Shown here in pieces: positions 27,520 to 35,006 of a stretch of DNA of 35,006 nt. A program made the position numbers and the translations under genes. Positions within the stretch are counted from its first letter, which is position 1; each line of letters starts with the position of its first letter. The stretch is taken from contig JAJPHY010000117.1 in NCBI GenBank assembly GCA_021325015.1, positions 1 to 35,006 on the forward strand. Direction: 5' to 3'. The notes beneath the pieces were generated by a model that ran no database searches, was not told where the DNA came from, and worked only from the letters and a program-made list of their open reading frames with translations. The stretch comes from Actinomycetota bacterium (GTDB lineage Bacteria > Actinomycetota > UBA4738 > HRBIN12).

Positions 27520-29048
27520 GCACCCAGACGGGCTCCGAGCCGGAGATCGCGAAGGCGCGGGAGATGCTCCGTGCGCTCTCGTCGGCGCGGCAGGTGTACG
27601 CGTTGTATCCGGACGGGCATCCGAAGCGGCGCGAGGCCGCGCAGGAGCTCCTGAGTCTGGTCCTGGAGCTTCGGGAGGCCAAGGGAGGCGGTCACCCGGT
27701 CCTGTTCGTCTCCGAGGGCAACTTCTACTACGGGACCACGCTGCTCGCCTGGGAGTCCCTCACGCTGTACCGGCTCGCGCAGGCGATGGGCGATGCGGGC
27801 GTCCAGTCGCTCGAGTTCCTGCCGAACCCGACCGAGGCCGACACCGACGCCCTCGTTCGACTCCTGACCGGCGACGAGCGGGGACGGGACGTGCTCGTCG
27901 CGGTCGCGGTAAACCGCGCCGGTCCGAGCTCGCGCCCGGAGGAGCTCCAGCGCGGCATCGCCGAGCTGCTCCGCAACTACGCCGTTGGCCTCGAGCTCCT
28001 TCGCGAAACCGCCGCCCGCCTGCTCGCCGGGCGCCCCGCCGACATGGACGCGACCGTGAGACTCACCGAGCACCTCGCGGACCTCATCGCGGCCGACACG
28101 GCCCAGGCGCTCCTGCTCACCACGATCAAGTCCTACGACGAGTACACGTACCACCACATGGTGAACGTCTGCATCCTGTCGCTCGCGATCGCGCGCGCGA
28201 GCGGACTGTCCAAGGACCAGGCGGTCGTCCTCGGGATCGGCGGGCTCCTGCACGACGTCGGGAAGGTCCGCGTGCCGCAGGAGATCCTTCAGCACGACGG
28301 CGCCCTCGACGAGGAGCAGTGGCGACTGATCCAGCGTCACCCCGTGGACGGCGCCGGGTTGGTGCTGATCACGAGCCGCAACGCGTTCCACCCCGCGGTC
28401 GCCACGGTGCTCGAGCACCACGCCGCGTTCGACGGCTCGGGGTACCCGAGACTCTCTGGTCATCGAGCCCCGTCACTCGCCTCGCGGATCGTCGCGGTCG
28501 CCGACTGCTTCGACGCGATCACGAGCAAGCGGTCGTACCGCAAACCCGAGGAACGGCGCCAGGCGCTGAGCCTCATCCAGGCCGGTGCGGGCCGATCCTT
28601 CGATCCGCGTGTGGTCCGCACCTTCGTCCGGCTCATGGGCATCTTCCCCGTCGGGTCGCTCGTGCAGATCTCGACCGGCGAGGTAGGTGTGGTCGTTCGC
28701 AACCACGATCGGTTGCTCGCACGGCCCACCATCCGTCTCGTGCTGGACGCACACGGGAACGCTGCGGAGCCGATCGAGATCGACCTTGCCGAGCAGGCGG
28801 CGGACGGCTCGTTCCGGTGGACCGTCACCAGGAGCCTCGACCCCGTCGACGTGGGGATCGACATGCTGCCGCTGCTCGCGTCCGGGCGCCTGGACTCCCC
28901 GCCCGCAGCGGCGCCGCCGGGGCTGGTCCACGAGCCGGCGCCAAGCGAGGAGCCTCCCCCCGGCTACGTCGACGCGCACCACGAGGTCACGGCCGACCTG
29001 CCGGACCTGCCCGTCGACCGGGACGCCGCCCCGCCGATGCCCGACTGA
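27516..29048 (+). CDS. HD-GYP domain protein (cyclic di-GMP phosphodiesterase-type)
   Basis: A 510-residue signalling enzyme. Residues 25-120 form the same non-catalytic module as in the upstream HEAT protein (VYALYPDGHPKRREAAQELL, then LFVSEGNFYYGTTLLAW). The HD-GYP core (about 205-375) is complete: HHMVNV, LLHDVGKVRVPQEIL with H246-D247-K250, H275, and then EHHAAFDGSGYPRLSG with HH301-302 and the GYP triplet 309-311; ASRIVAVADCFDAITSKRSY with D330 follows. So c-di-GMP hydrolysis is plausible. A C-terminal beta-rich part (GSLVQISTGEVGVVVRN) often follows HD-GYP domains. The end is a Pro/Asp-rich tail. GTG 27516 overlaps the HEAT gene stop, so the pair is co-translated. Confidence 0.9.
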   Translation: MSTQTGSEPEIAKAREMLRALSSARQVYALYPDGHPKRREAAQELLSLVLELREAKGGGHPVLFVSEGNFYYGTTLLAWESLTLYRLAQAMGDAGVQSLEFLPNPTEADTDALVRLLTGDERGRDVLVAVAVNRAGPSSRPEELQRGIAELLRNYAVGLELLRETAARLLAGRPADMDATVRLTEHLADLIAADTAQALLLTTIKSYDEYTYHHMVNVCILSLAIARASGLSKDQAVVLGIGGLLHDVGKVRVPQEILQHDGALDEEQWRLIQRHPVDGAGLVLITSRNAFHPAVATVLEHHAAFDGSGYPRLSGHRAPSLASRIVAVADCFDAITSKRSYRKPEERRQALSLIQAGAGRSFDPRVVRTFVRLMGIFPVGSLVQISTGEVGVVVRNHDRLLARPTIRLVLDAHGNAAEPIEIDLAEQAADGSFRWTVTRSLDPVDVGIDMLPLLASGRLDSPPAAAPPGLVHEPAPSEEPPPGYVDAHHEVTADLPDLPVDRDAAPPMPD

Positions 29049-29091
29049 GCGGGGACGTCCGCACGCGGGCGGAGGGACCTCTCTCGCCGAC

Positions 29092-29097
29092 TACACT
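29092..29097 (+). promoter_or_regulatory. TACACT -10-like hexamer for leaderless gatC
   Basis: TACACT is followed by 7 bases (GGGCGCC) and the GTG of gatC at 29105, with no ribosome site. It gives gatCA a promoter separate from the HD-GYP operon, whose stop is only 56 bases upstream. Confidence 0.55.
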
Positions 29098-29104
29098 GGG
29101 CGCC

Positions 29105-29395
29105 GTGCCGGTCGACATCGACATCGATCACGTGGCGCGTCTGGCCAGGCTCGAGCTCTCCGACGAGGAGCGGGAGCGCTTGCGCGCTCAGCTCTCGTTG
29201 ATCCTCGAGCACGCGGCCAAGGTGAGCGAGGTGGCGACCGCCGACGTCCCGCCGACCGCGTCCGCGATCCCGCGTCCGACGGTCTTGCGTCCCGACGTCC
29301 CGACGCCCTCGATGGGACCGGAGGAGGCCCTCGCGAACGCGCCGGACCGAGAGGACGACCGCTTCCGCGTCCCGCGGATCGTGGAGGTCGAGTGA
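29105..29395 (+). CDS. gatC: Aspartyl/glutamyl-tRNA amidotransferase subunit C
   Basis: A 96-residue scaffold subunit of GatCAB, which converts Glu-tRNA(Gln) (and Asp-tRNA(Asn)) to the amidated form. The sequence has the family pattern: IDIDHVARLARLELSDEERE at the N-terminus, SLILEHAAKVSEV, and the LRPDVPTPSMGPEEALANAP segment that wraps GatA, ending in FRVPRIVE. The GTG start is fixed by the TACACT hexamer. The stop overlaps the gatA start (GTGA). Confidence 0.95.
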   Translation: MPVDIDIDHVARLARLELSDEERERLRAQLSLILEHAAKVSEVATADVPPTASAIPRPTVLRPDVPTPSMGPEEALANAPDREDDRFRVPRIVEVE

Positions 29396-30858
29396 GCGGG
29401 GACGAGCTCTGCGACCTGACGGCCACCGAGCTCCGATCCCGGCTCGTGGAGGGCGAGATCTCGCCCTCTGAGATCGTCGAGTCGTGTCTGCACCGCATCG
29501 AGGTCCTCGACGGGCAGGTCCGCGCCTTCCTTACCCCGACCCCGGACCTCGCGAGGGAGCGGGCCCGCGCGGTCGCCGAGCTCGCACGCGCCGGCACGTC
29601 TCCGGTGGCCGGCATCCCGATCGCGCTGAAGGACGTGCTGACCACGCGTGGGATCCGGACCACCTGCGGTTCCCGTATCCTCGAGACCTACGTGCCCCCG
29701 TACGACTGCACGGCCTGGGCGCGTCTGTCCGCCGGGGGCTCGATCCTGCTCGGCAAGACCAACTGCGACGAGTTCGCGATGGGCTCGTCCAACGAGAACT
29801 CGGCGTTCGGGCCGGTGCACAACCCGTGGAACCTCGACACGGTTCCCGGCGGCTCGAGCGGCGGCTCGGCCGCGGCGGTCGCGGCCGGCGAGGCGGTGTG
29901 GGCCCTCGGGACCGACACGGGCGGGTCGGTCCGGCAGCCGGCGGCCCTCTGCGGCGTGGTGGGGCTCAAGCCCACGTACGGGCTGATCTCGCGCTACGGC
30001 CTGATCGCGTTCGCGTCGTCGCTCGACACCGTCGGCACGTTCACGCGGAGCGTCCGGGACGCGGCGATGTTGCTCTCGGTGCTTGGGGGCCGCGATCCGA
30101 TGGACGCCACGAGCCTGGATCAGCCCGCCCGCGACTACACCGCGTCGCTCTCCGGCGAGGTGCGCGGGCTGCGGGTCGGCGTCGTGAGGGAGGCGCTCGG
30201 GGAGGGCGTCGAGCCCGGCGTCCGCTCCGGCGTCCGGTCGGCCATCGACCGGCTGGAGGGCCTCGGCGCGACCGTCGGAGAGGTCTCGCTCCCGCACGCG
30301 GACTACGCGCTTTCCGCCTACTACCTCATCGCGCCGTCGGAGTGCTCGTCGAACCTCGCGAGGTACGACGGCGTCCGCTACGGCCTTCGGGTGCCGGGGG
30401 AGGACTCGATGCAGATGATGATGAGGACCCGCGGCGCGGGATTCGGCCCGGAGGTGAAGCGGCGGATCATGCTCGGGACGTACGCGCTCTCGGCCGGCTA
30501 CTACGAGGCGTACTACGGACAGGCCCAGAAGGTCCGAACGCTCATCATCCGCGACTACGAGCGGGCGTTCGCCTCGTTCGACGTGCTGGTCTCTCCGACC
30601 TCGCCCACGACGGCGTTCCGGATCGGCGAGCGGACGGACGACCCGCTTGCCATGTACCTCTCGGACGTGTTCACGATCCCGGCGAACCTGGCCGGCGTCC
30701 CCGCGATCTCGATCCCGTGCGGGCTGGACGAGAAGGGTCTACCCGTCGGCCTTCAGCTCACCGCTCCCGTCCTCGGCGAGGAGCTGCTGCTCCGCGTCGC
30801 CGACGCCCTCGAGCACGAGCTCGCCTTCGACGCGGTCCCGGGGCTCGTGCGCGGCTGA
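29392..30858 (+). CDS. gatA: Aspartyl/glutamyl-tRNA amidotransferase subunit A
   Basis: A 488-residue amidase that releases ammonia from glutamine for the GatB reaction. The Ser-cisSer-Lys triad is complete: K80 (IPIALKDVLTTRG), S155 (PGGSSGGSAAAVAAG) and S179 (GTDTGGSVRQPAALCGVVGL). KPTYGLISRYGLIAFASSLD and the late FDVLVSPTSPTTAFRIGE match GatA specifically rather than other amidases. GTG 29392 overlaps gatC. The 3' end (30739-30858) overlaps the opposite-strand EamA gene by 120 bases. Confidence 0.96.
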   Translation: MSGDELCDLTATELRSRLVEGEISPSEIVESCLHRIEVLDGQVRAFLTPTPDLARERARAVAELARAGTSPVAGIPIALKDVLTTRGIRTTCGSRILETYVPPYDCTAWARLSAGGSILLGKTNCDEFAMGSSNENSAFGPVHNPWNLDTVPGGSSGGSAAAVAAGEAVWALGTDTGGSVRQPAALCGVVGLKPTYGLISRYGLIAFASSLDTVGTFTRSVRDAAMLLSVLGGRDPMDATSLDQPARDYTASLSGEVRGLRVGVVREALGEGVEPGVRSGVRSAIDRLEGLGATVGEVSLPHADYALSAYYLIAPSECSSNLARYDGVRYGLRVPGEDSMQMMMRTRGAGFGPEVKRRIMLGTYALSAGYYEAYYGQAQKVRTLIIRDYERAFASFDVLVSPTSPTTAFRIGERTDDPLAMYLSDVFTIPANLAGVPAISIPCGLDEKGLPVGLQLTAPVLGEELLLRVADALEHELAFDAVPGLVRG

Positions 30859-31800
30859 TGCCGAGTCCTCGCGGCCGGTCGCGCGGCCGGTTCCCGCGGC
30901 CACGATCAGGGCGACCGAGGCCACGATGACCACGCCCGCGGCCAGCGTTCGCACCGTGATCGACTCACCCAGGATCAGCCAGCCGAGGAACACCGCGACC
31001 ACGGGGTTCACGTAGGCGTAGGTCGAGACCAGGGACGTGCGGGCGTGCCGGAGCAGCCACACGTAGCAGGTGAATCCCACCCACGAGCCGATCGTGACGA
31101 GGTACGCGAGGGCGAGCACCGAGCGACCAGAGAACGCCTCTGGGTGCACGAGCGCCAGCTCACCGCGGACGATGCCGAGCGCGACCAGCCCGGCGCCGCC
31201 GATCATCATCTCCATCCCGGCGCCGACGAGCGGGCGCGCTGGGAGCCTCGCGCTGCGCGAGTAGAGCGAACCGGCCGTCCAGCACACCGAGGCCGCCACG
31301 GCGACGAGCAGCCCCGACAGCGGCACGCTCCGCCCGCTCGCGCCGTCGATCAGGAGCGCCGCGCCGACGAACCCGAGGACGAGGCCCGTCGCCGTCGCCC
31401 GGCCGTGACGCCGCCCGAGCAGCACGCGGTCGACGAGCGCCATCCACAGGGGCACGAGGGCGATGATCAGCGAGGCGATCCCCGACGGGATCGTTCGCTC
31501 CGCGAGCACGAGGTTGCCGTTCCCGCCGACGATCAGCCCGAGGCCGACCACCGCCGCCGAGCGCCAGTGCGCCGGCCTCGGCCGGTCCCCCTCGCGGTCG
31601 CCCCGGCGAACGGCCCACGCGTACAGGACCGCGCCCGCGAGGAGGAAGCGAATGCCGGCCGCCGTCAGTGCCGGCATGGTCTCGTTTACGACGCGGATGG
31701 CGAGGTAGGTGGTTCCCCAGACCACGTACACCGCGCCCAGCGCTCCCCACACGGCGGGGGGCACGGCCGCACGGGACCGCGACGCCGCCTGAGGGGACAT
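30739..31800 (-). CDS. EamA/DMT-superfamily transporter
   Basis: A 353-residue inner-membrane exporter-type protein with about ten helices in two homologous EamA halves: GALGAVYVVWGTTYLAIRVV ... PSGIASLIIALVPLWMALVD in the first, and LLVAVAASVCWTAGSLYSRS ... ARTSLVSTYAYVNPVVAVFL followed by GWLILGESITVRT in the second. The substrate (amino acid or metabolite) is unknown. The last 40 or so residues are hydrophilic (ATGREDSASAAHEPRDRVEG) and are read antisense to the gatA 3' end; a normal family member would stop about there. The ATG sits 6 bases behind TATCCT (leaderless). The gene separates gatCA from gatB. Confidence 0.9.
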   Translation of the reverse strand: MSPQAASRSRAAVPPAVWGALGAVYVVWGTTYLAIRVVNETMPALTAAGIRFLLAGAVLYAWAVRRGDREGDRPRPAHWRSAAVVGLGLIVGGNGNLVLAERTIPSGIASLIIALVPLWMALVDRVLLGRRHGRATATGLVLGFVGAALLIDGASGRSVPLSGLLVAVAASVCWTAGSLYSRSARLPARPLVGAGMEMMIGGAGLVALGIVRGELALVHPEAFSGRSVLALAYLVTIGSWVGFTCYVWLLRHARTSLVSTYAYVNPVVAVFLGWLILGESITVRTLAAGVVIVASVALIVAAGTGRATGREDSASAAHEPRDRVEGELVLEGVGDAEQQLLAEDGSGELKADG

Positions 31801-31806
31801 CCCCCA

Positions 31807-31812
31807 AGGATA
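31807..31812 (-). promoter_or_regulatory. TATCCT -10-like hexamer for leaderless EamA gene
   Basis: On the minus strand TATCCT, six bases (TGGGGG) and then ATG 31800. The G-run could also serve as a weak ribosome site, but its distance from the start is too short. Confidence 0.5.
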
Positions 31813-31874
31813 GGGTCACCTCGAGATCCGTCGCCTGCGTGACTCACGTTGCCGGTTACGGGTTCCCGACCCGC

Positions 31875-31880
31875 TAAGCT
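31875..31880 (+). promoter_or_regulatory. TAAGCT -10-like hexamer for gatB
   Basis: TAAGCT ends 9 bases before ATG 31890, in the 89-base divergent gap with the EamA gene. No ribosome site lies between, which again indicates a leaderless or near-leaderless mRNA and shows that gatB has its own promoter. Confidence 0.5.
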
Positions 31881-31889
31881 CACCCCGTC

Positions 31890-33377
31890 ATGGCCGGAGC
31901 GTCCACGACCGCCGTCGCGCAGGAGTTCGAGACCGTCATCGGGCTCGAGTGTCACGTCGAGCTCTCGACGACCACCAAGATGTTCTGCGGGTGCCGCAAC
32001 GAGTTCGGTGCGCCGCCGAACACCAACGTGTGCCCGGTGTGCCTTGGGCACCCCGGGTCGCTCCCGGTCCCGAACGAGCGGGCGATCGAGTACATCGTGC
32101 GCATCGGCCTCGCGCTCGGGTGCGACATCGCGCCCCGCTCGCTGTTCCACCGGAAGAACTACTTCTACCCGGACATGCCGAAGAACTTCCAGATCTCCCA
32201 GTACGACCTACCCGTGTGCGTGGGCGGTCACCTCGACGTGGAGGTCGACGAGCACGTGCGGCGGATCGGGATCACGCGCGTCCACATGGAGGAGGACACC
32301 GGCAAGACCACGCATGCGGGCGTCACCGGCCGTATCGGCCAGGCCGAGTACGCGCTCGTCGACTACAACCGCGCCGGCGTGCCGCTCGTCGAGGTCGTGT
32401 CGGAGCCCGACATCCGCTCGCCCGAGGAGGCGCGCGCCTACCTGACCGAGCTCCGGGCGATCCTCGAGGCGCTCGGGGTCTCCGACGTGCGGATGGAGGA
32501 GGGCTCGCTCCGCTGCGACGCGAACGTCTCCGTCCGGCCGGCGGGCTCCCACGAGCTCGGCGTGAAGGTCGAGATCAAGAACCTGAACTCGATCCGCTCG
32601 CTCGAGCGGGCGCTCTCCCACGAGCGCGACCGGCAGGTCGAGCTCCTGCGCGCCGGCGGGCGGCCGGTGCAGGAGACCAGGCACTTCGACGAGGAGACCG
32701 GCACCACGCACCCGCTGCGCTCCAAGGAGGAGGCGTTCGACTACCGGTACTTCCCGGAGCCCGACCTGCCCCCGCTCGAGCTCGACCCCGCCTGGATCGA
32801 GGCGATTCGGGCGACGCTGCCCGAGCTCCCGGCGGCCCGCCGCGACCGGCTGCGCAGGGAGCACGGCCTGCGGCCGGAGCAGGCGTCCATCGTGGGCTCG
32901 GACGCGCGCGCGGCCGAGTACTTCGAGCGCGCGGTGGCGCTCGGAGCCCCGGGACCTGCGGTTGCGAGGTGGATGACGCAGGACCTGGCGGCCTACCTGA
33001 ACCGCACCGGCGAGGGCTGGGAGGAGCTCGCCAAGCGGTTTTCCCCCGAGGCGCTCGCGGACCTGCTGCGCCGAAGCGAGGAAGGGGAGCTCTCCTCGAC
33101 CGGGGCCAAGGCCGCGTTCGAGCTCGTCGTGGAGACCGGCCGGCCGCTCGGCGAGGTGATCGAGGAGCGAGGGCTCCGACAGGTTTCGGACACCTCCCAG
33201 CTTGAGGCCTGGGTCGACGAGGTCATCGCAGAGAACCCCAGGCTCGTGGAGCAGTTCCGCGGCGGCAAGGAGGGCGTGCTGAACGCGCTCGTGGGCCAGG
33301 TGATGAAGAGGTCGGCGGGCTCCGCGAACCCGCAGGCGGTCTCGGAGCTCCTTCGCTCGCGGCTTGCGGAGCCGTAG
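31890..33377 (+). CDS. gatB: Aspartyl/glutamyl-tRNA amidotransferase subunit B
   Basis: A 495-residue subunit that activates the tRNA-bound glutamate by phosphorylation and accepts ammonia from GatA. The N-terminal kinase-like part starts with VIGLECHVELSTTTKMFCGC, and the zinc-binding CxCR and CPVCLGHPGSLPV cysteines follow. The GatB signature is visible as YNRAGVPLVEVVSEPDIRSP. ITRVHMEEDTGKTTH, EGSLRCDANVSV and FDYRYFPEPDLPPL also match. The C-terminal helical and YqeY-like tail for tRNA binding runs to the end (IAENPRLVEQFRGGKEGVLN). The gene stands apart from gatCA by one inverted gene. Confidence 0.97.
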   Translation: MAGASTTAVAQEFETVIGLECHVELSTTTKMFCGCRNEFGAPPNTNVCPVCLGHPGSLPVPNERAIEYIVRIGLALGCDIAPRSLFHRKNYFYPDMPKNFQISQYDLPVCVGGHLDVEVDEHVRRIGITRVHMEEDTGKTTHAGVTGRIGQAEYALVDYNRAGVPLVEVVSEPDIRSPEEARAYLTELRAILEALGVSDVRMEEGSLRCDANVSVRPAGSHELGVKVEIKNLNSIRSLERALSHERDRQVELLRAGGRPVQETRHFDEETGTTHPLRSKEEAFDYRYFPEPDLPPLELDPAWIEAIRATLPELPAARRDRLRREHGLRPEQASIVGSDARAAEYFERAVALGAPGPAVARWMTQDLAAYLNRTGEGWEELAKRFSPEALADLLRRSEEGELSSTGAKAAFELVVETGRPLGEVIEERGLRQVSDTSQLEAWVDEVIAENPRLVEQFRGGKEGVLNALVGQVMKRSAGSANPQAVSELLRSRLAEP

Positions 33378-33389
33378 CTCGAGGCCGCC

Positions 33390-34658
33390 GTGCGGGTCGA
33401 GCGCGGGGAGCCGAAGCGCTATCCCTGGTGGCAGCTGATCCTGCTCGGCATCCTCGCGATGCTCGAGGCGGTCATCGCCCGGCCGCTACGGCGGCTGTGG
33501 GTCTCGGAGGATCCGCTCGACACCTACGCGCTTGTTCACCTGTCCAGCGCGGCCGGAGACGCGTTGGTCGCGATCGCGCTCGCCGGATCGATCTTCTTCG
33601 ACATCCCCGTGGACGAGGCGAAGGTGAAGGTCGCCCTGTACCTCGCGCTCACGATGGCGCCGCTCGCGGTCGCGGGACCCCTGCTGGTACCGCTGCTCGA
33701 CCGGGCGGGCCCCAGGCGGGCGATCTCGCTCACGGCGGCGGCCGGGCGCGCGGTCGTGGCGCTGATCGCGGCGCCGCGCTTTGGGACGACGGCGCTCTAC
33801 CCGCTCGCGTTTCTGCTGCTCGTGCTCTCCAAGGCGCACGCGATCACCAAGAACGGGCTCACGATGGCCTACGCGGGCCAGGACGAAGGTCTGGTGCGCG
33901 CCAACGCCAGGCTCGGCCGGATCGCGGTCGGTGGTGCGCTGCTCGCGGCGCTTCCGGGGGTGGTCCTCCTCAAGCTCGGCGGCGCCAGGGCAGTCCTGTA
34001 CGGGGCGGCGGTCGGATACGCGGCGTGCGCCTTGCTGAACCTGCGGCTGCCGCACCCCCGGGTGTCGCGCGGCGGCGCCGAGGTCGGTCGACGGGGAAGC
34101 GTGCCGGCGCTCGCGGCGCCGGCGATCGGGGCCGCCGGGCTACGGGCCGCGAGCGGGTTCCTGCTCTTCACGCTGGCCTTCGCGCTCCGCCGAAGCGGCG
34201 AGCCGACGTGGTGGTTCGGGGTGCTGGCGGCCTGCGGAACCGCCGGCGGCCTGGGCGGCGACCTCCTCGCGCCCCGGCTCCCCACCTCGCTCCGAGAGGA
34301 GGCCGTCGTGGTGGCCTGCGTGGTGGGGGCGGGCGTCGGCGCCGTGCTCGCGTTCGCCGCGTTCTCGCTACCGGTCCTGGCCGTCTTCGGGGTCGTCGTC
34401 GGGATGTCGAGCGAGCTCGGTCGGTTGGCGTTCCAGAGCCTCATGCAGCAGCTCGCCCCCCGGGGTGCCCACGGGCGCGTGTTCGTTCGCTACGAGGTCG
34501 TGTTCCAGCTCGCCTGGGTGCTCGGGGCGCTCGTGCCCGCCATGCTCGAGGTCGCGTTTCGCGACGCCTTCTTGATCCTGTTCGCGATCTACGTGGTGGT
34601 CGGGCTCGGCTACCTCGCCCCGCAGTTCCTCGAGCGGAGGCGGACCGGGGGGGTGTAG
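33390..34658 (+). CDS. MFS-like multi-pass membrane transporter
   Basis: A 422-residue membrane protein with about twelve hydrophobic segments in two halves, the layout of the major facilitator superfamily. The loop between helices 2 and 3, PLLDRAGPRRAISLTAAAGR, is the MFS motif A position (G.L.DR.GRR) in degenerate form. It begins with a charged cytoplasmic stretch (VERGEPKRYPWWQ). The C-terminus (QFLERRRTGGV) is basic. The substrate is unknown. GTG 33390 starts 12 bases after gatB with GAGG at 33381-33384, so it is probably the second gene of the gatB transcript. Confidence 0.75.
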   Translation: MRVERGEPKRYPWWQLILLGILAMLEAVIARPLRRLWVSEDPLDTYALVHLSSAAGDALVAIALAGSIFFDIPVDEAKVKVALYLALTMAPLAVAGPLLVPLLDRAGPRRAISLTAAAGRAVVALIAAPRFGTTALYPLAFLLLVLSKAHAITKNGLTMAYAGQDEGLVRANARLGRIAVGGALLAALPGVVLLKLGGARAVLYGAAVGYAACALLNLRLPHPRVSRGGAEVGRRGSVPALAAPAIGAAGLRAASGFLLFTLAFALRRSGEPTWWFGVLAACGTAGGLGGDLLAPRLPTSLREEAVVVACVVGAGVGAVLAFAAFSLPVLAVFGVVVGMSSELGRLAFQSLMQQLAPRGAHGRVFVRYEVVFQLAWVLGALVPAMLEVAFRDAFLILFAIYVVVGLGYLAPQFLERRRTGGV

Positions 34659-34676
34659 GGGTGGGCAGGCCCCCGG
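34645..34676 (+). terminator. GC-rich inverted repeat at the end of the MFS-like gene
   Basis: CCGGGGG (34645-34651) and CCCCCGG (34670-34676) can pair in a 7-bp stem with an 18-base loop that contains the stop codon. A smaller hairpin inside the loop is also possible. No U-tract. Confidence 0.3.
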
Positions 34677-34716
34677 GGATCGGCTCGTTTGCGACGTGGG
34701 CGAGTTGCCGTTCGCC

Positions 34717-34722
34717 TATGCT
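34717..34722 (+). promoter_or_regulatory. TATGCT -10-like hexamer for the Rieske protein gene
   Basis: TATGCT lies 45 bases before ATG 34768. The predicted leader of about 40 bases carries the near-perfect AGGAGGA ribosome site at 34754-34760. It is the opposite design to the leaderless genes, and suggests strong translation. The 109-base gap before the gene holds nothing else clear. Confidence 0.4.
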
Positions 34723-34767
34723 GAGCGAGAATCTGCCGCGACACTGGCCCAACAGGAGGATTCGCAG

Positions 34768-35006
34768 ATGGCGAACTGGGTGAGGGTCGGCGAGGCCGGG
34801 GAGGTCGCCGACGGAGAGGTCAGCTCGTTCTCGGTCGGGGACCGCACGGTCGCGATCGCCAACCTCGGCGGGGATCTGCACGCGTTCGACGACGTCTGCA
34901 CGCACCAGCAGTGCTCGCTGTCGGAGGGAGAGCTGGACGGCACCGTGATCGAGTGTCCCTGCCACGGCAGCCAGTTCGACATCATGACCGGCGAGGTGGT
35001 GGAGGG
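34768..35006 (+). CDS. Rieske [2Fe-2S] ferredoxin, N-terminal part (3' end outside window)
   Basis: The first 79 residues of a small soluble Rieske protein of the type that usually has about 100 to 110 residues and serves oxygenases or nitrite reductase-like enzymes. The cluster ligands are C44-x-H46 (DVCTHQQCSLSEG) and C63-x2-H66 (IECPCHGSQFD), so both Cys-His pairs are present before the window ends. No signal peptide or membrane anchor is seen, which excludes the cytochrome bc1 type. ATG 34768 has a strong AGGAGGA ribosome site 7 bases upstream. The partner enzyme is not in the window. Confidence 0.93.
   Translation, partial: MANWVRVGEAGEVADGEVSSFSVGDRTVAIANLGGDLHAFDDVCTHQQCSLSEGELDGTVIECPCHGSQFDIMTGEVVE

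Overview
The window is GC-rich (around two thirds G+C by eye), densely packed and uses many GTG starts. Adjacent genes repeatedly overlap by ATGA or GTGA. This style, the gene content (GatCAB, NAD-dependent LigA with UPF0280-like and DUF1028 neighbours, B12-dependent acyl-CoA mutase with MeaB, SCP2-like proteins) and start codons placed directly behind a TAnnnT hexamer (leaderless transcription) point to an actinobacterium (Actinomycetota), probably a deep or little-studied lineage. The exact taxon cannot be read from the sequence. No rRNA, tRNA, CRISPR array, insertion sequence or phage gene was seen; this is chromosomal housekeeping sequence.

Layout: (1) 1-4486: end of the ATP synthase operon (atpD, atpC), then murA, a large membrane protein with a degenerate phosphatase-like N-domain, and a CPBP protease. 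(2) 4535-9073: an SCP2-like protein, a zinc alcohol dehydrogenase, a second SCP2-like protein, MeaB and the large subunit of an acyl-CoA mutase; a lipid/acyl-CoA metabolism block. (3) 9074-12500: a zinc uptake unit, znuA-znuC-znuB, convergent with its probable regulator zur. Both the znuA and zur promoters carry a GCAAG-N2-CTTGC palindrome, and the znuA promoter also has a 28-bp tandem repeat. (4) 12654-14533: enoyl-CoA hydratase, GNAT acetyltransferase and two very small zinc-finger proteins. (5) 14549-17014, minus strand: marR, fused pabBC and an 85-residue protein. They diverge from a ClC chloride transporter across a 62-bp gap with a perfect 21-bp palindrome. (6) 18822-20541, minus strand: etfB-etfA. 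(7) 20612-29048: mnmA, a divergent UPF0280-like protein, ligA, DUF1028, a HEAT-repeat protein and an HD-GYP protein. (8) 29105-33377: gatC, gatA, an opposite-strand EamA exporter, gatB. (9) 33390-35006: an MFS-like membrane protein and the start of a Rieske ferredoxin.

The most interesting signals are these: at least six (up to ten) start codons behind TAnnnT hexamers; a non-canonical candidate Zur operator; an adjacent HEAT-repeat/HD-GYP pair that appears to share an N-terminal module; isobutyryl-CoA-mutase-type active-site residues in the mutase; and a MarR palindrome between a chloride transporter and a p-aminobenzoate synthesis operon. Nothing here is proven to be a new system. The HEAT/HD-GYP pair is the best candidate for an undescribed signalling unit.
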